In this document: piece by piece, positions 1 through 6,941 of the stretch
Layout of the letters: every line of letters starts with the position of its first letter
Numbering within the stretch: position 1 is the first letter of the stretch
Source: Tritrichomonas foetus
Lineage: Eukaryota > Parabasalia > Tritrichomonadida > Tritrichomonadidae
Assembly: GCA_001839685.1 (NCBI GenBank)
Contig: MLAK01000019.1
Span: forward strand, 1 to 14,239
DNA: 14,239 nucleotides
Direction: 5' to 3'
Notes under the pieces: generated by a model
Told to the model about the DNA's origin: nothing
What the model saw: the letters and a program-made list of their open reading frames with translations, nothing else
The model's database searches: none
Position numbers and translations under genes: made by a program

Positions 1-261
1 TGGCGGACTTAGAAGGCTGTCGGACGATTGCGAATCTGCATCAACTGAAAAACTGGGAAGCGAATGTAGTTTAGTTTGAACGCTCTGTGTAATAGATAGA
101 TTAGGTGACAGCGAGTCTGAGAATAGTTGTATTTGTTCTGAAGTGTGAGATGTCTCGTATGATATTGGAGATTCGATTGAAAAAATATCACGAAATTCGG
201 TGAGAATAGCATCATTAGAAAGCTTGTCTGGAGTAGATTCAGAATATGTAGGTATATCCAT
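1..261 (-). CDS. Partial Ser/acidic-rich protein, N-terminus only (runs off left edge)
   Basis: An ATG at 261-259 opens a frame of 87 codons with no stop before the window edge, which is long for such AT-rich DNA. The predicted N-terminus begins MDIPTYSEST and is rich in Ser, Asp, Glu and Pro, with hydrophobics spaced between acidic residues and few basic residues. That composition resembles a disordered region, for instance a transcription-factor activation segment or phosphorylation-rich tail, but no domain is visible, so the function is unknown. The tRNA-Glu gene ends 34 bp upstream on the same strand. A CCTTT (minus strand, 270-266) lies 4 nt before the ATG; CCTTT is the core of the M5 start-site element described in Trichomonas vaginalis, so it may mark the transcription start. 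An overlapping reading frame on this strand is treated as a shadow because it lacks a suitable start and has a less protein-like composition. Confidence 0.6.
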   Translation of the reverse strand, partial: MDIPTYSESTPDKLSNDAILTEFRDIFSIESPISYETSHTSEQIQLFSDSLSPNLSITQSVQTKLHSLPSFSVDADSQSSDSLLSPP

Positions 262-265
262 GTAA

Positions 266-270
266 AAAGG
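266..270 (-). promoter_or_regulatory. Possible M5-like (CCTTT) start-site element
   Basis: CCTTT on the minus strand ends 4 nt before the ATG of the partial Ser-rich gene. In T. vaginalis a CCTTT element (M5) overlaps the start site of genes lacking the classic initiator. No TCA(C/T)(T/A) initiator is visible in this 34-bp spacer. A five-base match is weak evidence by itself. Confidence 0.25.
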
Positions 271-277
271 CTCCTGC

Positions 278-292
278 AAAAAAACGAAAAAA
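278..292 (-). terminator. RNA polymerase III terminator T-runs of tRNA-Glu
   Basis: On the minus strand, runs of six T (292-287) and seven T (284-278) start a few nucleotides past the tRNA 3' end. Runs of four or more T in the RNA-like strand terminate RNA polymerase III. They lie in the short gap before the ATG of the next gene on the same strand. Confidence 0.75.
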
Positions 293-295
293 TTT

Positions 296-367
296 CTCCG
301 ACGCGGGGAGTCGAACCCCGCTCCCGTGGATGAAAACCACGTATCCTAACCGATGAACGACGTCGGA
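296..367 (-). tRNA. tRNA-Glu (anticodon UUC)
   Basis: On the minus strand this 72-nt gene folds as a standard cloverleaf. A 7-bp acceptor stem pairs TCCGACG (367-361) with CGTCGGA (303-297), leaving G296 as discriminator. The anticodon arm has a CGTGG/CCACG stem and the loop TTTTCAT, giving anticodon TTC, which reads GAA/GAG glutamate codons. The T arm contains GGTTCGACTCC, matching the eukaryotic B box, and the D arm contains the A-box-like GGTTAGGA. There is no intron and no encoded CCA. T-rich terminators follow directly. It lies between the divergent RRM gene and the partial Ser-rich gene. Confidence 0.95.
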
Positions 368-468
368 TTTCTGTTCCGCCATCAAATAATTTGTATTCTA
401 AAAGTATTATACGTTTGAGATATCAAAATCAATCAAATTCTAGATTCACTATTATTTTCAAAATTTTT

Positions 469-473
469 TCATT
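469..473 (+). promoter_or_regulatory. Initiator (TCATT) of the RRM gene
   Basis: TCATT matches the trichomonad initiator TCA(+1)Py(T/A). The predicted start A471 lies 9 nt before the ATG at 480, within the short leader range typical of trichomonads. It sits after a T-rich stretch. Confidence 0.5.
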
Positions 474-479
474 TCCTTG

Positions 480-971
480 ATGTTATCTAAATCGATTGAA
501 AATACCGCAGTGTTTGTTTCAAACCTTTCATATAGCCTCACTAAGAAAGACATATCCGAGTTTTTCTCACGCGCAGGAGATATTGTTGATATTACTTTTT
601 ATTTTTCAAAATCTAGACAGTCAATCGTTCCTGGCCATTGCATCATCCAATTTAAGGATGAGTAAAGCGCCTCGAATGCCAAAAGGAAGAACGGAATGTG
701 CCTCCTTGGCCGACCAATATTTGTCGCCGAGAAAATAATTTATCAGCCCTCAATCATGAATGAGAGATGGCAAAGGTACGTCCAGCCGCAGTGGTTCTTG
801 ACACTCAGGAAGCAGCAAAATCTTCATCAGAATAGTGGATATTTGCTGAGTGATGAATTTAATCATGATAAGAAAGACTCAACATTTTCACAAGTTTCAC
901 TGAAAGATGAATCTCAACCATCTTTCCCACCTTTACTTGATGTTTTACTACAACAAGTAGTTTCAGTGTGA
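480..971 (+). pseudogene. RRM-domain RNA-binding protein gene interrupted by an in-frame TAA
   Basis: One frame runs from ATG 480 to TGA 969-971 (163 codon positions), broken only by TAA at 663-665 (codon 62). The stop splits a recognisable RRM. Residues 11-16 (VFVSNL) are RNP2, followed by a helix with LTKKDISEFFSRAG, and GHCIIQF (52-58) occupies the RNP1 position. After the stop the same frame continues with the expected second-helix and last-strand pattern (SASNAKRKNGMCLLGRPIFV). RNP1 lacks its usual aromatic residues (His and Ile in their places), so RNA contact may be altered. Residues 86-163 are a polar tail with no domain seen. A GAA-to-TAA change would explain the break, making this a recent nonsense pseudogene, a truncated 61-residue product, a readthrough case or a sequence error. 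No conserved trichomonad intron signals surround the stop. The reading frame is otherwise intact and a good initiator precedes it, so inactivation, if real, is recent. Confidence 0.7.
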
Positions 972-1162
972 TTTTCACTATAATTTAGATGTATTTCCAT
1001 TTTATAACGTTTTATGTTCCCTTATCATGATTTATTTTTCATGAAGTTGATGTTTTAACACTGACTTAAGTGTTTATATTCACAGTTTACGACGAAACTG
1101 TTTTTTATAGAGTTTTTATCACAGCTTTGACATTTTTTTGTTTTTTAATCACGTTTGTATTT

Positions 1163-1202
1163 TATGAAAATGAAATGTTTATATAAACATTTCATTTTCA
1201 TA
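1163..1202. repeat. Perfect 40-bp AT-rich palindrome
   Basis: The 20 bases at 1163-1182 are exactly the reverse complement of 1183-1202, with no spacer and no mismatch. Each arm contains ATGAAAATGAAATG and the centre is TTTATATAAA. It lies about 190 bp past the end of the RRM frame. It could extrude as a cruciform or form a hairpin RNA; no terminal repeats or duplicated target site typical of a transposon are evident around it. Confidence 0.9.
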
Positions 1203-1366
1203 TTTTAGCCTTTTTGATGCATCACCACTTCCCTTTCTGTTGTTTTGAAACTATCCGTTTCTCTTTTTTTCATTCACAAATGTTCTCTTTTTAAGGCTTG
1301 AGTTCAATTGTACCCATTGAGAAATTCACACAAAGCCACTCATTCATATTATTTTATCTGCAACTC

Positions 1367-1436
1367 ATTAGTCTTAATTGGTTAGTCTTGATTAATTAAT
1401 CTTGATTTATTAGTCTTAGTAGATTAGGCTTAATTT
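1367..1436. repeat. Five tandem copies of a 14-bp unit
   Basis: Consecutive 14-bp units at 1367, 1381, 1395, 1409 and 1423 follow the consensus ATTAGTCTTRATTD, each differing from it at only a few positions. AACTCATTAGT occurs at the left border (1362-1372) and again just beyond the array (1451-1461). This is a small degenerate minisatellite in non-coding DNA. Confidence 0.8.
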
Positions 1437-1580
1437 AGTATTTCACCTTTAACTCATTAGTTTTTCTTCTTCTGAAAATTCCTTTCGCATGGCTTTAAGA
1501 GGATTGTATGTTCTAAGTATTGTATACAGGAGTGATCTATAATCTATTTACTCGTTTATTTTTTTTCCTTTTTGGAGAGA

Positions 1581-1675
1581 GGGTAGATGATGGGCGCTTT
1601 TACCCATTCAATGAGAGTGGTGAAAAATTCCACCACCAAAAGTGAAAACCAGTTTTATGATATAAAAGTTTTCAT
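1581..1675 (+). other. Cluster of three hairpins, possible structured RNA
   Basis: Three stem-loops follow one another: ATGGG (1590-1594) with CCCAT (1603-1607); GTGGTG (1617-1622) with CACCAC (1631-1636); and GAAAAC plus TTTTAT (1644-1658, 3-nt bulge) with ATAAAA plus GTTTTC (1662-1673) around a 3-nt loop. The first two lie in a patch richer in G and C than its surroundings. No known RNA family is recognised and no transcript evidence exists, so this may be chance. Confidence 0.25.
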
Positions 1676-2292
1676 TTGAATTTCCTCATGATAGATAATT
1701 ATAAATTACAATGTAAAAAATCATGAAATAAATATGAGTGGGTACATGCATCTTCTGATTACAATTTGATCACATGATTCCAATTTTGGCGATTTATTTA
1801 TATGCTACGGTTTTGGCGAATTTTTTGAAAGACTGGCCTCCAAGAAGTTTTTCAATTTTTATATATTATTTTCATCATTGATTTGTTGGGCCAAATTACG
1901 TTCCAACCATTAATACATCTCCACCTATAACTTTTTATAGGTAGAAATCTGATTTTGGGAGTTCTTTACCAGATGATCGCTCAACGTTTTAATTGCTCTT
2001 CTGAATTTAGGCAGTAATAATTATCCACTTTTTCAAATAGATTTTCAAGTTATTTAATCTTTTTGAAAGTTTATGGTCATTGAGTAATCAATATTTCTAT
2101 ACTCACTCAACGCTCAGCTTTGAAAATAAACTTTATTTAATGGGACAAATATAATATTCTTAATGATGGGAAAAAAATGAAAAAATATCGTAACCTACTG
2201 CTATAGTTCTACTCTTTCATGAATAGCTAAGAAAAAGAGAAATAGATAGATACTATTTTTCATTTTTTTACATATTGCTACACTATTCGGTG

Positions 2293-2574
2293 ATGAACTG
2301 TTTCGTGAAAAATCGTAATCGAATGACGAAAAACAATAATTATCTCAGAAAAACGACTTTTTTGCGTTCAATGATTTCACAAAACTCATCAATTTTTTTC
2401 TATAAAAGAGATCAAACTCCCCACAAAAAAATGTCTTTATTACCTCACAATTTTCTAAATATACAAAAAGTGAGAAATATTCTCAATATTATACGCAAAA
2501 AGTTTCTAATTCCTGGTAATCATCTCAAGAAAAGTGATATCATTGAACAATTTGAATTGCAAACTTTTCAATAA
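2293..2574 (+). CDS. Doubtful small basic hypothetical protein (93 aa)
   Basis: ATG 2293 opens 93 codons ending at TAA 2572-2574, 68 bp before the BTB-like gene. The product is rich in Lys, Asn, Phe and Ile, which is what AT-rich non-coding DNA gives by chance. No domain, signal peptide or membrane segment is seen. TCATT at 2260-2264 could act as an initiator 31 nt upstream, a somewhat long leader for this group. It may be a spurious ORF or a decayed gene remnant. Confidence 0.2.
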   Translation: MNCFVKNRNRMTKNNNYLRKTTFLRSMISQNSSIFFYKRDQTPHKKMSLLPHNFLNIQKVRNILNIIRKKFLIPGNHLKKSDIIEQFELQTFQ

Positions 2575-2635
2575 TTCACTTGTGAATCTGAAAAAGTTGA
2601 CCATTCTTTAGCGTTTGAGATAAAAAAATACAACA

Positions 2636-2640
2636 TCACT
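2636..2640 (+). promoter_or_regulatory. Initiator (TCACT) of the BTB-like/F5-8C gene
   Basis: TCACT matches the trichomonad initiator, with predicted start A2638 just 5 nt before the ATG at 2643. The closeness supports that ATG as the true start. Confidence 0.55.
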
Positions 2641-2642
2641 AA

Positions 2643-4028
2643 ATGCACAAACGATCTTCAATTTCGCTCAGCCCCAAAGGCTTACAAAACATCAATGCCA
2701 CAGAAGATGAATTTACGTTCGTCATAGGCAACGATCAATATCACGTTCCAGCTGCTCTCGCCGAATTTATATCTCCAACTGTATCAAAGCTCAGAAAGCT
2801 TGACAAATCCACATCCACCTTCACCATCCCAATTGAAGATGAATGTGGTCGCTTCAGGCACATCTTAAAGCTCATGAAAGGCTCGCCAATAGAAATTACC
2901 TCAATCGATGCTCAAATGCTTCGCTACTTCGCCGAAAAGCTCGGAAACGGCGAACTTTATGAAAACTTGTCACATTTACAATGCACAGAGCTCAATAAAG
3001 ACACAGTTGTAGAGATATTATTAAGCAAATATCGAATCAATCTTCCATACGATAAAGAGCTTCAATACATCGCCTACCACTTTTCTGAGATCCCAATCGA
3101 CCATCGGATGAGAATTCCTTTGACAGCCTTAGAATTAATTATTTCATGCGCAGAATTAAAAGTGCAGACTGAAGACGACCTATTTAATTTTATTAATCAG
3201 CTTGTCAAACATAACGGAAAATCATATCGTATACTTTACCAATATGTTTTATTCGAATATTTGGATGAGCAATCTGTTGCTCAGTTCGTTGAAGAGACCA
3301 ACCCGAGCGACATCAATACAGCCGTTTGGGCAGCCATCGGGCGCCGCCTTCGCATGAAAGTGAATCCATCCCTGCTCGAGAAAGAGGAGCGGTTTTCAAA
3401 GGGAACAATTCCATTTATCGGCAACCCGTTTGATGGTATTGTCAAATACCTCAGAAAAGAAAGTGGCCAAAATCCGCACACAAATGGTCAAATTAAAATC
3501 ACCTACCAAGGAGGTAATCCATATTGTGAAAAACTCTTCGATTTCGATTGGAAATGCTATTGGTCGTCTACAAATTCTCCTGGACAGTGGCTTTCCTTCG
3601 ACTTCACTAAAAATTACATTTATTTGACTGATTACACACTGAAAACACCAAACAGCAGTCCTGGATGGAACCACTTGAAGAGCTGGGTGATTGAAGGCTC
3701 TATCGATGGAATTGAGTGGGTTGAAATGGATTCCCGAAATGATAATTTCGATTTGAATGGAAACAGCAAAATTGCAACTTATCATTGCCAAAACCCACAT
3801 AAAGTAAGACTGATTCGTCTTAGACAAACCGGAAAGAATCATAGAAATGCTGATGATATCCAATTAACAAACATCGAATTCTTTGGAAGAGTAACTGATG
3901 CAGAAGATATTCAATTAGAACATCAAACAGTTGATGCTGTTGCTGCTGCTACTAATACTACTAATTCTGCACCTGCTGTCGTTGAAGCTGTACCTGAAGC
4001 TGCACCAGCTTCTGTTCACGCTGATTAG
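2643..4028 (+). CDS. BTB-like / F5-8 type C (discoidin-like) domain protein, 461 aa
   Basis: Residues about 21-108 look like a divergent BTB/POZ fold: FTFVIGNDQYHVP and SPTVSKL resemble the start of a BTB domain, and LRYFAEKLGNGELY its end. Residues about 118-235 form a helical BACK-like linker. Residues about 258-416 resemble an F5/8 type C (galactose-binding-like) domain, with GNPFDGIVKYL at its start, the core motif PGQWLSFDF, SWVIEGSIDGIEW, and the closing IRLRQTG and LTNIEFFG strands. This order recalls BTBD9-like proteins and matches a family expanded in trichomonads. There is no signal peptide or membrane segment, so it is probably cytosolic, and a role as an oligomerising adaptor is inferred only. 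The last 45 residues are an Ala/Thr/Val/Pro-rich low-complexity tail with GCT/ACT-rich codons. The start is fixed by the initiator 5 nt upstream. It is convergent with the membrane-protein gene. Confidence 0.85.
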   Translation: MHKRSSISLSPKGLQNINATEDEFTFVIGNDQYHVPAALAEFISPTVSKLRKLDKSTSTFTIPIEDECGRFRHILKLMKGSPIEITSIDAQMLRYFAEKLGNGELYENLSHLQCTELNKDTVVEILLSKYRINLPYDKELQYIAYHFSEIPIDHRMRIPLTALELIISCAELKVQTEDDLFNFINQLVKHNGKSYRILYQYVLFEYLDEQSVAQFVEETNPSDINTAVWAAIGRRLRMKVNPSLLEKEERFSKGTIPFIGNPFDGIVKYLRKESGQNPHTNGQIKITYQGGNPYCEKLFDFDWKCYWSSTNSPGQWLSFDFTKNYIYLTDYTLKTPNSSPGWNHLKSWVIEGSIDGIEWVEMDSRNDNFDLNGNSKIATYHCQNPHKVRLIRLRQTGKNHRNADDIQLTNIEFFGRVTDAEDIQLEHQTVDAVAAATNTTNSAPAVVEAVPEAAPASVHAD

Positions 4029-4395
4029 AAATGAAAATGAACATTTTGGACAACCTCAAAAAAATTAGAGTGTATCATTTTATAAAGAACATAAAATGAT
4101 ATCGGGCGGAAAATAATAAAATAATATTACTTATCATTAAAAATAATAATACTTATGAATATTATTTCTCTATTTTTGTTCATTAAAAAAAAATCCATTT
4201 TTTATCGATGAATTCTCATTAGATTTTATTACAACATTCTAGAATCATTTTGTATTGAACCTACGACTTTAATCTAGTAAAGAAAATGATTTCCTAGTGC
4301 TTTTTTATATGCACATAAATAGAATGATATAAAGTAAATCGAAAATAAATTCCTATAAAATGAATGGAAAAATACTGTTCCTTATAAATATTTAT
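4029..4395. other. Convergent spacer between the BTB-like and membrane-protein genes
   Basis: This AT-rich 367-bp stretch has no gene and should hold both 3' ends. Its main feature is the strong hairpin at 4073-4101, 45 bp past the BTB-like gene stop. Nothing else is supported. Confidence 0.7.
4073..4101 (+). other. 11-bp perfect stem-loop after the BTB-like gene
   Basis: TATCATTTTAT (4073-4083) pairs perfectly with ATAAAATGATA (4091-4101) across a 7-nt loop. It lies 45 nt downstream of the stop, where a 3' untranslated region or cleavage site would be. A role in 3'-end formation is possible but unproven. Confidence 0.5.
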
Positions 4396-4398
4396 TTA
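4391..4398 (-). promoter_or_regulatory. Poly(A) signal overlapping the stop codon
   Basis: On the minus strand the stop TAA of the membrane-protein gene reads on as TAAATAAA. In trichomonads UAAA serves as poly(A) signal and can include the stop codon, so this is a likely 3'-end signal. Confidence 0.5.
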
Positions 4399-6090
4399 GG
4401 GGATTGGAGCATCAGCTGGTGGATCAGCAGACTGTTGGCTATTATCAGTTGGCTGTCCTTCAGTAGGCAATGGTTGTTGTTCTGAAGGAGGCTGCTGCTG
4501 TTGTTCCTGTGGTGGTTGATATTGTGGTGGGTAGCCAGGATGATAAACGGTGTTCATTGGATATCCTTGTGGTGGCTGGTATGGATAGCCAACACCAACG
4601 TTTGGATAACCTGCAATTTTTCCATTTTGATCTGCCGCTCCGTATCCACCTCCTTGACCATTTAACGCAGTCTTCTGTTGTGTTTCATCTCCTTCTCCAC
4701 CAACCTTAGACTTTGAAAAGTGTTTATATGCAAAGAAGCCAACAACAGCAAGAATTGCAACTAATGCAATGACACCGATGACAATACCAGCAATTGCACC
4801 TCCACTTAAGCCACTACCCTTTTTCTCATATTTGTACATTTCCTCTTGTTTGACTTTGACGGCACAATCCTTTGTATCAACATCATATAGAGTGCTGGTG
4901 GTGGTTAATGTAACTGATGGCTTTTCGACAGAATCCCATGCGCCTGGTGTGTCTGACTCTGTAGTAATTTTAATGGTCTCTTTAGTCATACCATCACCAG
5001 GATATCCTGGATAATCATAAAGAAGTTTTGCTGATCCTGGATTAGAACCAATAGTAACTTGACCAACTGTGATATTGACATTTCCTAATGTTGTAACTGA
5101 GGAATCAGCGATGAAAAGATTAAAATTGAGAGTGATTGTAATAATATTGAATGTCTTAGCCCAATTATAAGGAATTCCACCAGCAAGCAAATTTTGATAT
5201 GTGGAGGATCTGTAATAAAATACATTCCATTGATTATTCTCAAACTGAATCCTGATAGTGCTCTCAACCTCTAAATACATTACAGAAATTTGTTGAACTT
5301 GCACAAATTGAGAATCTCCTTCCATATTAGAATAATAGAGATTATTAAAAACGCCGGATGTAACTATTAAATCATTAGCATTGATCCCTTTAGAGTCAGA
5401 GTGAAAAGAACATCCAGAAATATACAAATATGGCATATTTGCAGGTGTTGAAAAGCTGATAAATAAATTCATTAAGCATAAATAATAAGCTTTTGAACCA
5501 ACTTCTCCATTTAAAATAAGTGGATAAGAATTAGCCTTGGGTGACCTCTTGTTCTGACTTTCTTCTTTCCTTAAAGTTTTAGGAGTGAGCTTTTCAGAGA
5601 GAATGTATGGATTCTTGCGAATGTCAAGTCCTTTAGCAGCCATTTTGGTCAACTTTTTGATTATTTTAGTGGCATTGTGTAGTTCTGCTTGAAGTGGACT
5701 TTCCAGAATCTTGTTATAATAGCCAGAATAAATCACTGAAACCATTGATTTACTGGGGATAAGATTCAAATCCATAGCAGACATATCCGATGGAACATTA
5801 GAAAGAGTGATGTAGAGTAGTTCACTTCCTTTAGCAACCTTGTTGAGTAAAGCATTGATATCCGAACCGGCTTCACATACAGCGCCTTTATTTAATTCAG
5901 CTGTTTGCATGCAAATATCGTGCGCTTGTCCAGTCAAGTACTTGCATGCATTTTCCATAGTTTCTTTCCAATTGGCATTGAAATTGTTGCAGAATTCGTC
6001 ATCATATAACGGGCCAAAATATCCAAATTGGTATGATGGGATGCCTAAGTCTATTGATAATGAGAACGGAAAGATTAGAAAGAGCAGCAT
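4396..6090 (-). CDS. Type I membrane protein with PPxY/GYP-rich cytoplasmic tail, 564 aa
   Basis: The start chosen is ATG 6090; the frame stays open upstream only to a TTG and would spoil the signal peptide. Residues 1-12 (MLLFLIFPFSLS) are a signal peptide. The ectodomain (about 13-425) has cysteines at 34, 49, 60, 72, 205, 227 and 409, N-glycosylation sequons at N139 and N339, and a basic KR pair near 181. Its C-terminal half is beta-rich in appearance with many Thr/Ser; no named domain is recognised. A single membrane helix spans about 430-455 (GGAIAGIVIG onward). The tail (456-564) is Gly/Tyr/Pro/Gln-rich, with repeated GYP motifs and PPQY at 521-524, a PPxY-type WW-domain ligand. It is likely a surface or endomembrane protein coupled to cytoplasmic partners; an adhesin or sorting-receptor role is conjecture. 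TCATT 17 nt upstream is a good initiator. Confidence 0.8.
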   Translation of the reverse strand: MLLFLIFPFSLSIDLGIPSYQFGYFGPLYDDEFCNNFNANWKETMENACKYLTGQAHDICMQTAELNKGAVCEAGSDINALLNKVAKGSELLYITLSNVPSDMSAMDLNLIPSKSMVSVIYSGYYNKILESPLQAELHNATKIIKKLTKMAAKGLDIRKNPYILSEKLTPKTLRKEESQNKRSPKANSYPLILNGEVGSKAYYLCLMNLFISFSTPANMPYLYISGCSFHSDSKGINANDLIVTSGVFNNLYYSNMEGDSQFVQVQQISVMYLEVESTIRIQFENNQWNVFYYRSSTYQNLLAGGIPYNWAKTFNIITITLNFNLFIADSSVTTLGNVNITVGQVTIGSNPGSAKLLYDYPGYPGDGMTKETIKITTESDTPGAWDSVEKPSVTLTTTSTLYDVDTKDCAVKVKQEEMYKYEKKGSGLSGGAIAGIVIGVIALVAILAVVGFFAYKHFSKSKVGGEGDETQQKTALNGQGGGYGAADQNGKIAGYPNVGVGYPYQPPQGYPMNTVYHPGYPPQYQPPQEQQQQPPSEQQPLPTEGQPTDNSQQSADPPADAPIP

Positions 6091-6104
6091 TCTTTTCCTC
6101 GAAT

Positions 6105-6109
6105 AATGA
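6105..6109 (-). promoter_or_regulatory. Initiator (TCATT) of the membrane-protein gene
   Basis: TCATT on the minus strand places the start A at 6107, 17 nt before ATG 6090. This supports the signal-peptide start. A second TCATT lies at 6120-6116. Confidence 0.5.
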
Positions 6110-6922
6110 CAAATAAATGAATTCAATTGAATAACAACAATTTATAGAAAAAGATCTTTGGTAAATATTTTGAAAGAAAATTTAATCCAAACGTATAGAT
6201 TTTTCTATTGACATCATGACGAATTGAATATGAATAGAAATTTGTGAGCATTACCTTCACAAATTAAATTAGATTCTCAATAAATTCAATTAAAATTTTG
6301 AAAAAAAAGAAACTTTTAATTTGCCCACTAAAAGCAAGTGCTTGCAGCACATTAGTTCCAACCATCTTTCATATAAACCGATTTTCTTAGTATCAAGGCT
6401 CATTTTATGGTCGATTTGTGCTACTTTTTATAAAATTGATTATAAAATGAGTTAAAACTCATAATAATTCAAGATTTTGTAGATGATAATATGCTTATAC
6501 CACTATTATTATAGCTATTCTGTATTTTCCACCCAATTGGTGAAGATTTTTTTTGGCGAAAATATTAATTAAAATGCCCAGAGAAAAAACACTTTTTTTT
6601 GAGCTGAATTTGTGTAAAAGCAATGTTTTAAAAGCACATTTAATAGTGTGAATCTATAAATTCATTCATAAATTGATGTGAAGAATTTCCAATCATTGAT
6701 TCACCATGCACTCAATAGAATTGTTATTTCCCAGAAACTCATTATTATGGAGAGTGACTCTCGCAAGTGTTTTCTTGGATTTGCCAGTAGTATAGAAAAA
6801 TATTTTGATGGATTAATTTCAGAGGATGAAACACATTTAATTAATTTGTTATTGTAACAAAAAACAAGTTGAACTATAACAAAAGTATCACTCAAAAACT
6901 ATTATAAAAAGAAAATATGCAA

Positions 6923-6928
6923 TTTATT
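6923..6928 (-). promoter_or_regulatory. AATAAA poly(A)-like signal of the Gln/Pro-rich gene
   Basis: AATAAA on the minus strand lies 14 nt past the stop codon. It contains the trichomonad UAAA poly(A) core. In such AT-rich DNA chance matches are frequent. Confidence 0.35.
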
Positions 6929-6941
6929 AAAAATTTCAACA

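Larger units (their letters stand above)
972..2292. other. AT-rich spacer with palindrome, tandem repeat and hairpins
   Basis: No convincing reading frame is seen on either strand in about 1.3 kb. The stretch holds the 40-bp palindrome (1163-1202), the 14-bp tandem repeat (1367-1436), a hairpin cluster (1581-1675) and a short 7-bp hairpin (1923-1942, ACCTATA/TATAGGT). The rest is A/T-rich with many homopolymer runs and shows nothing else I can support. Confidence 0.7.
6091..6941. other. AT-rich spacer upstream of the membrane-protein gene
   Basis: The 850 bp between two tandem minus-strand genes holds an inverted repeat, CTCATTTTAT (6399-6408) with ATAAAATGAG (6442-6451), overlapping a second one, ATGAGTT/AACTCAT (6447-6462). 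A plus-strand stretch, with ATG 6747 and stop at 6855-6857, could encode only 36 residues and is not called. Nothing else is supported. Confidence 0.6.

Noticed and set aside
9..215. 68-codon minus-strand frame at the left end
   Set aside because: An overlapping frame on the same strand is open to the window edge from a proper ATG and has a more protein-like composition.
650..700. Intron explaining the RRM stop
   Set aside because: The sequence after the stop continues the RRM without a gap, and no trichomonad GTATGT or ACTAACACACAG signals are present.
3396..3863. 155-codon minus-strand frame
   Set aside because: It lies antisense to the F5/8C-like domain of the BTB-like gene and shows no protein features.
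6701..6895. Short frames on both strands between the two minus-strand genes
   Set aside because: The 64-codon minus-strand frame has no domain or initiator, and the plus-strand one gives only 36 residues from ATG 6747; both fit chance.
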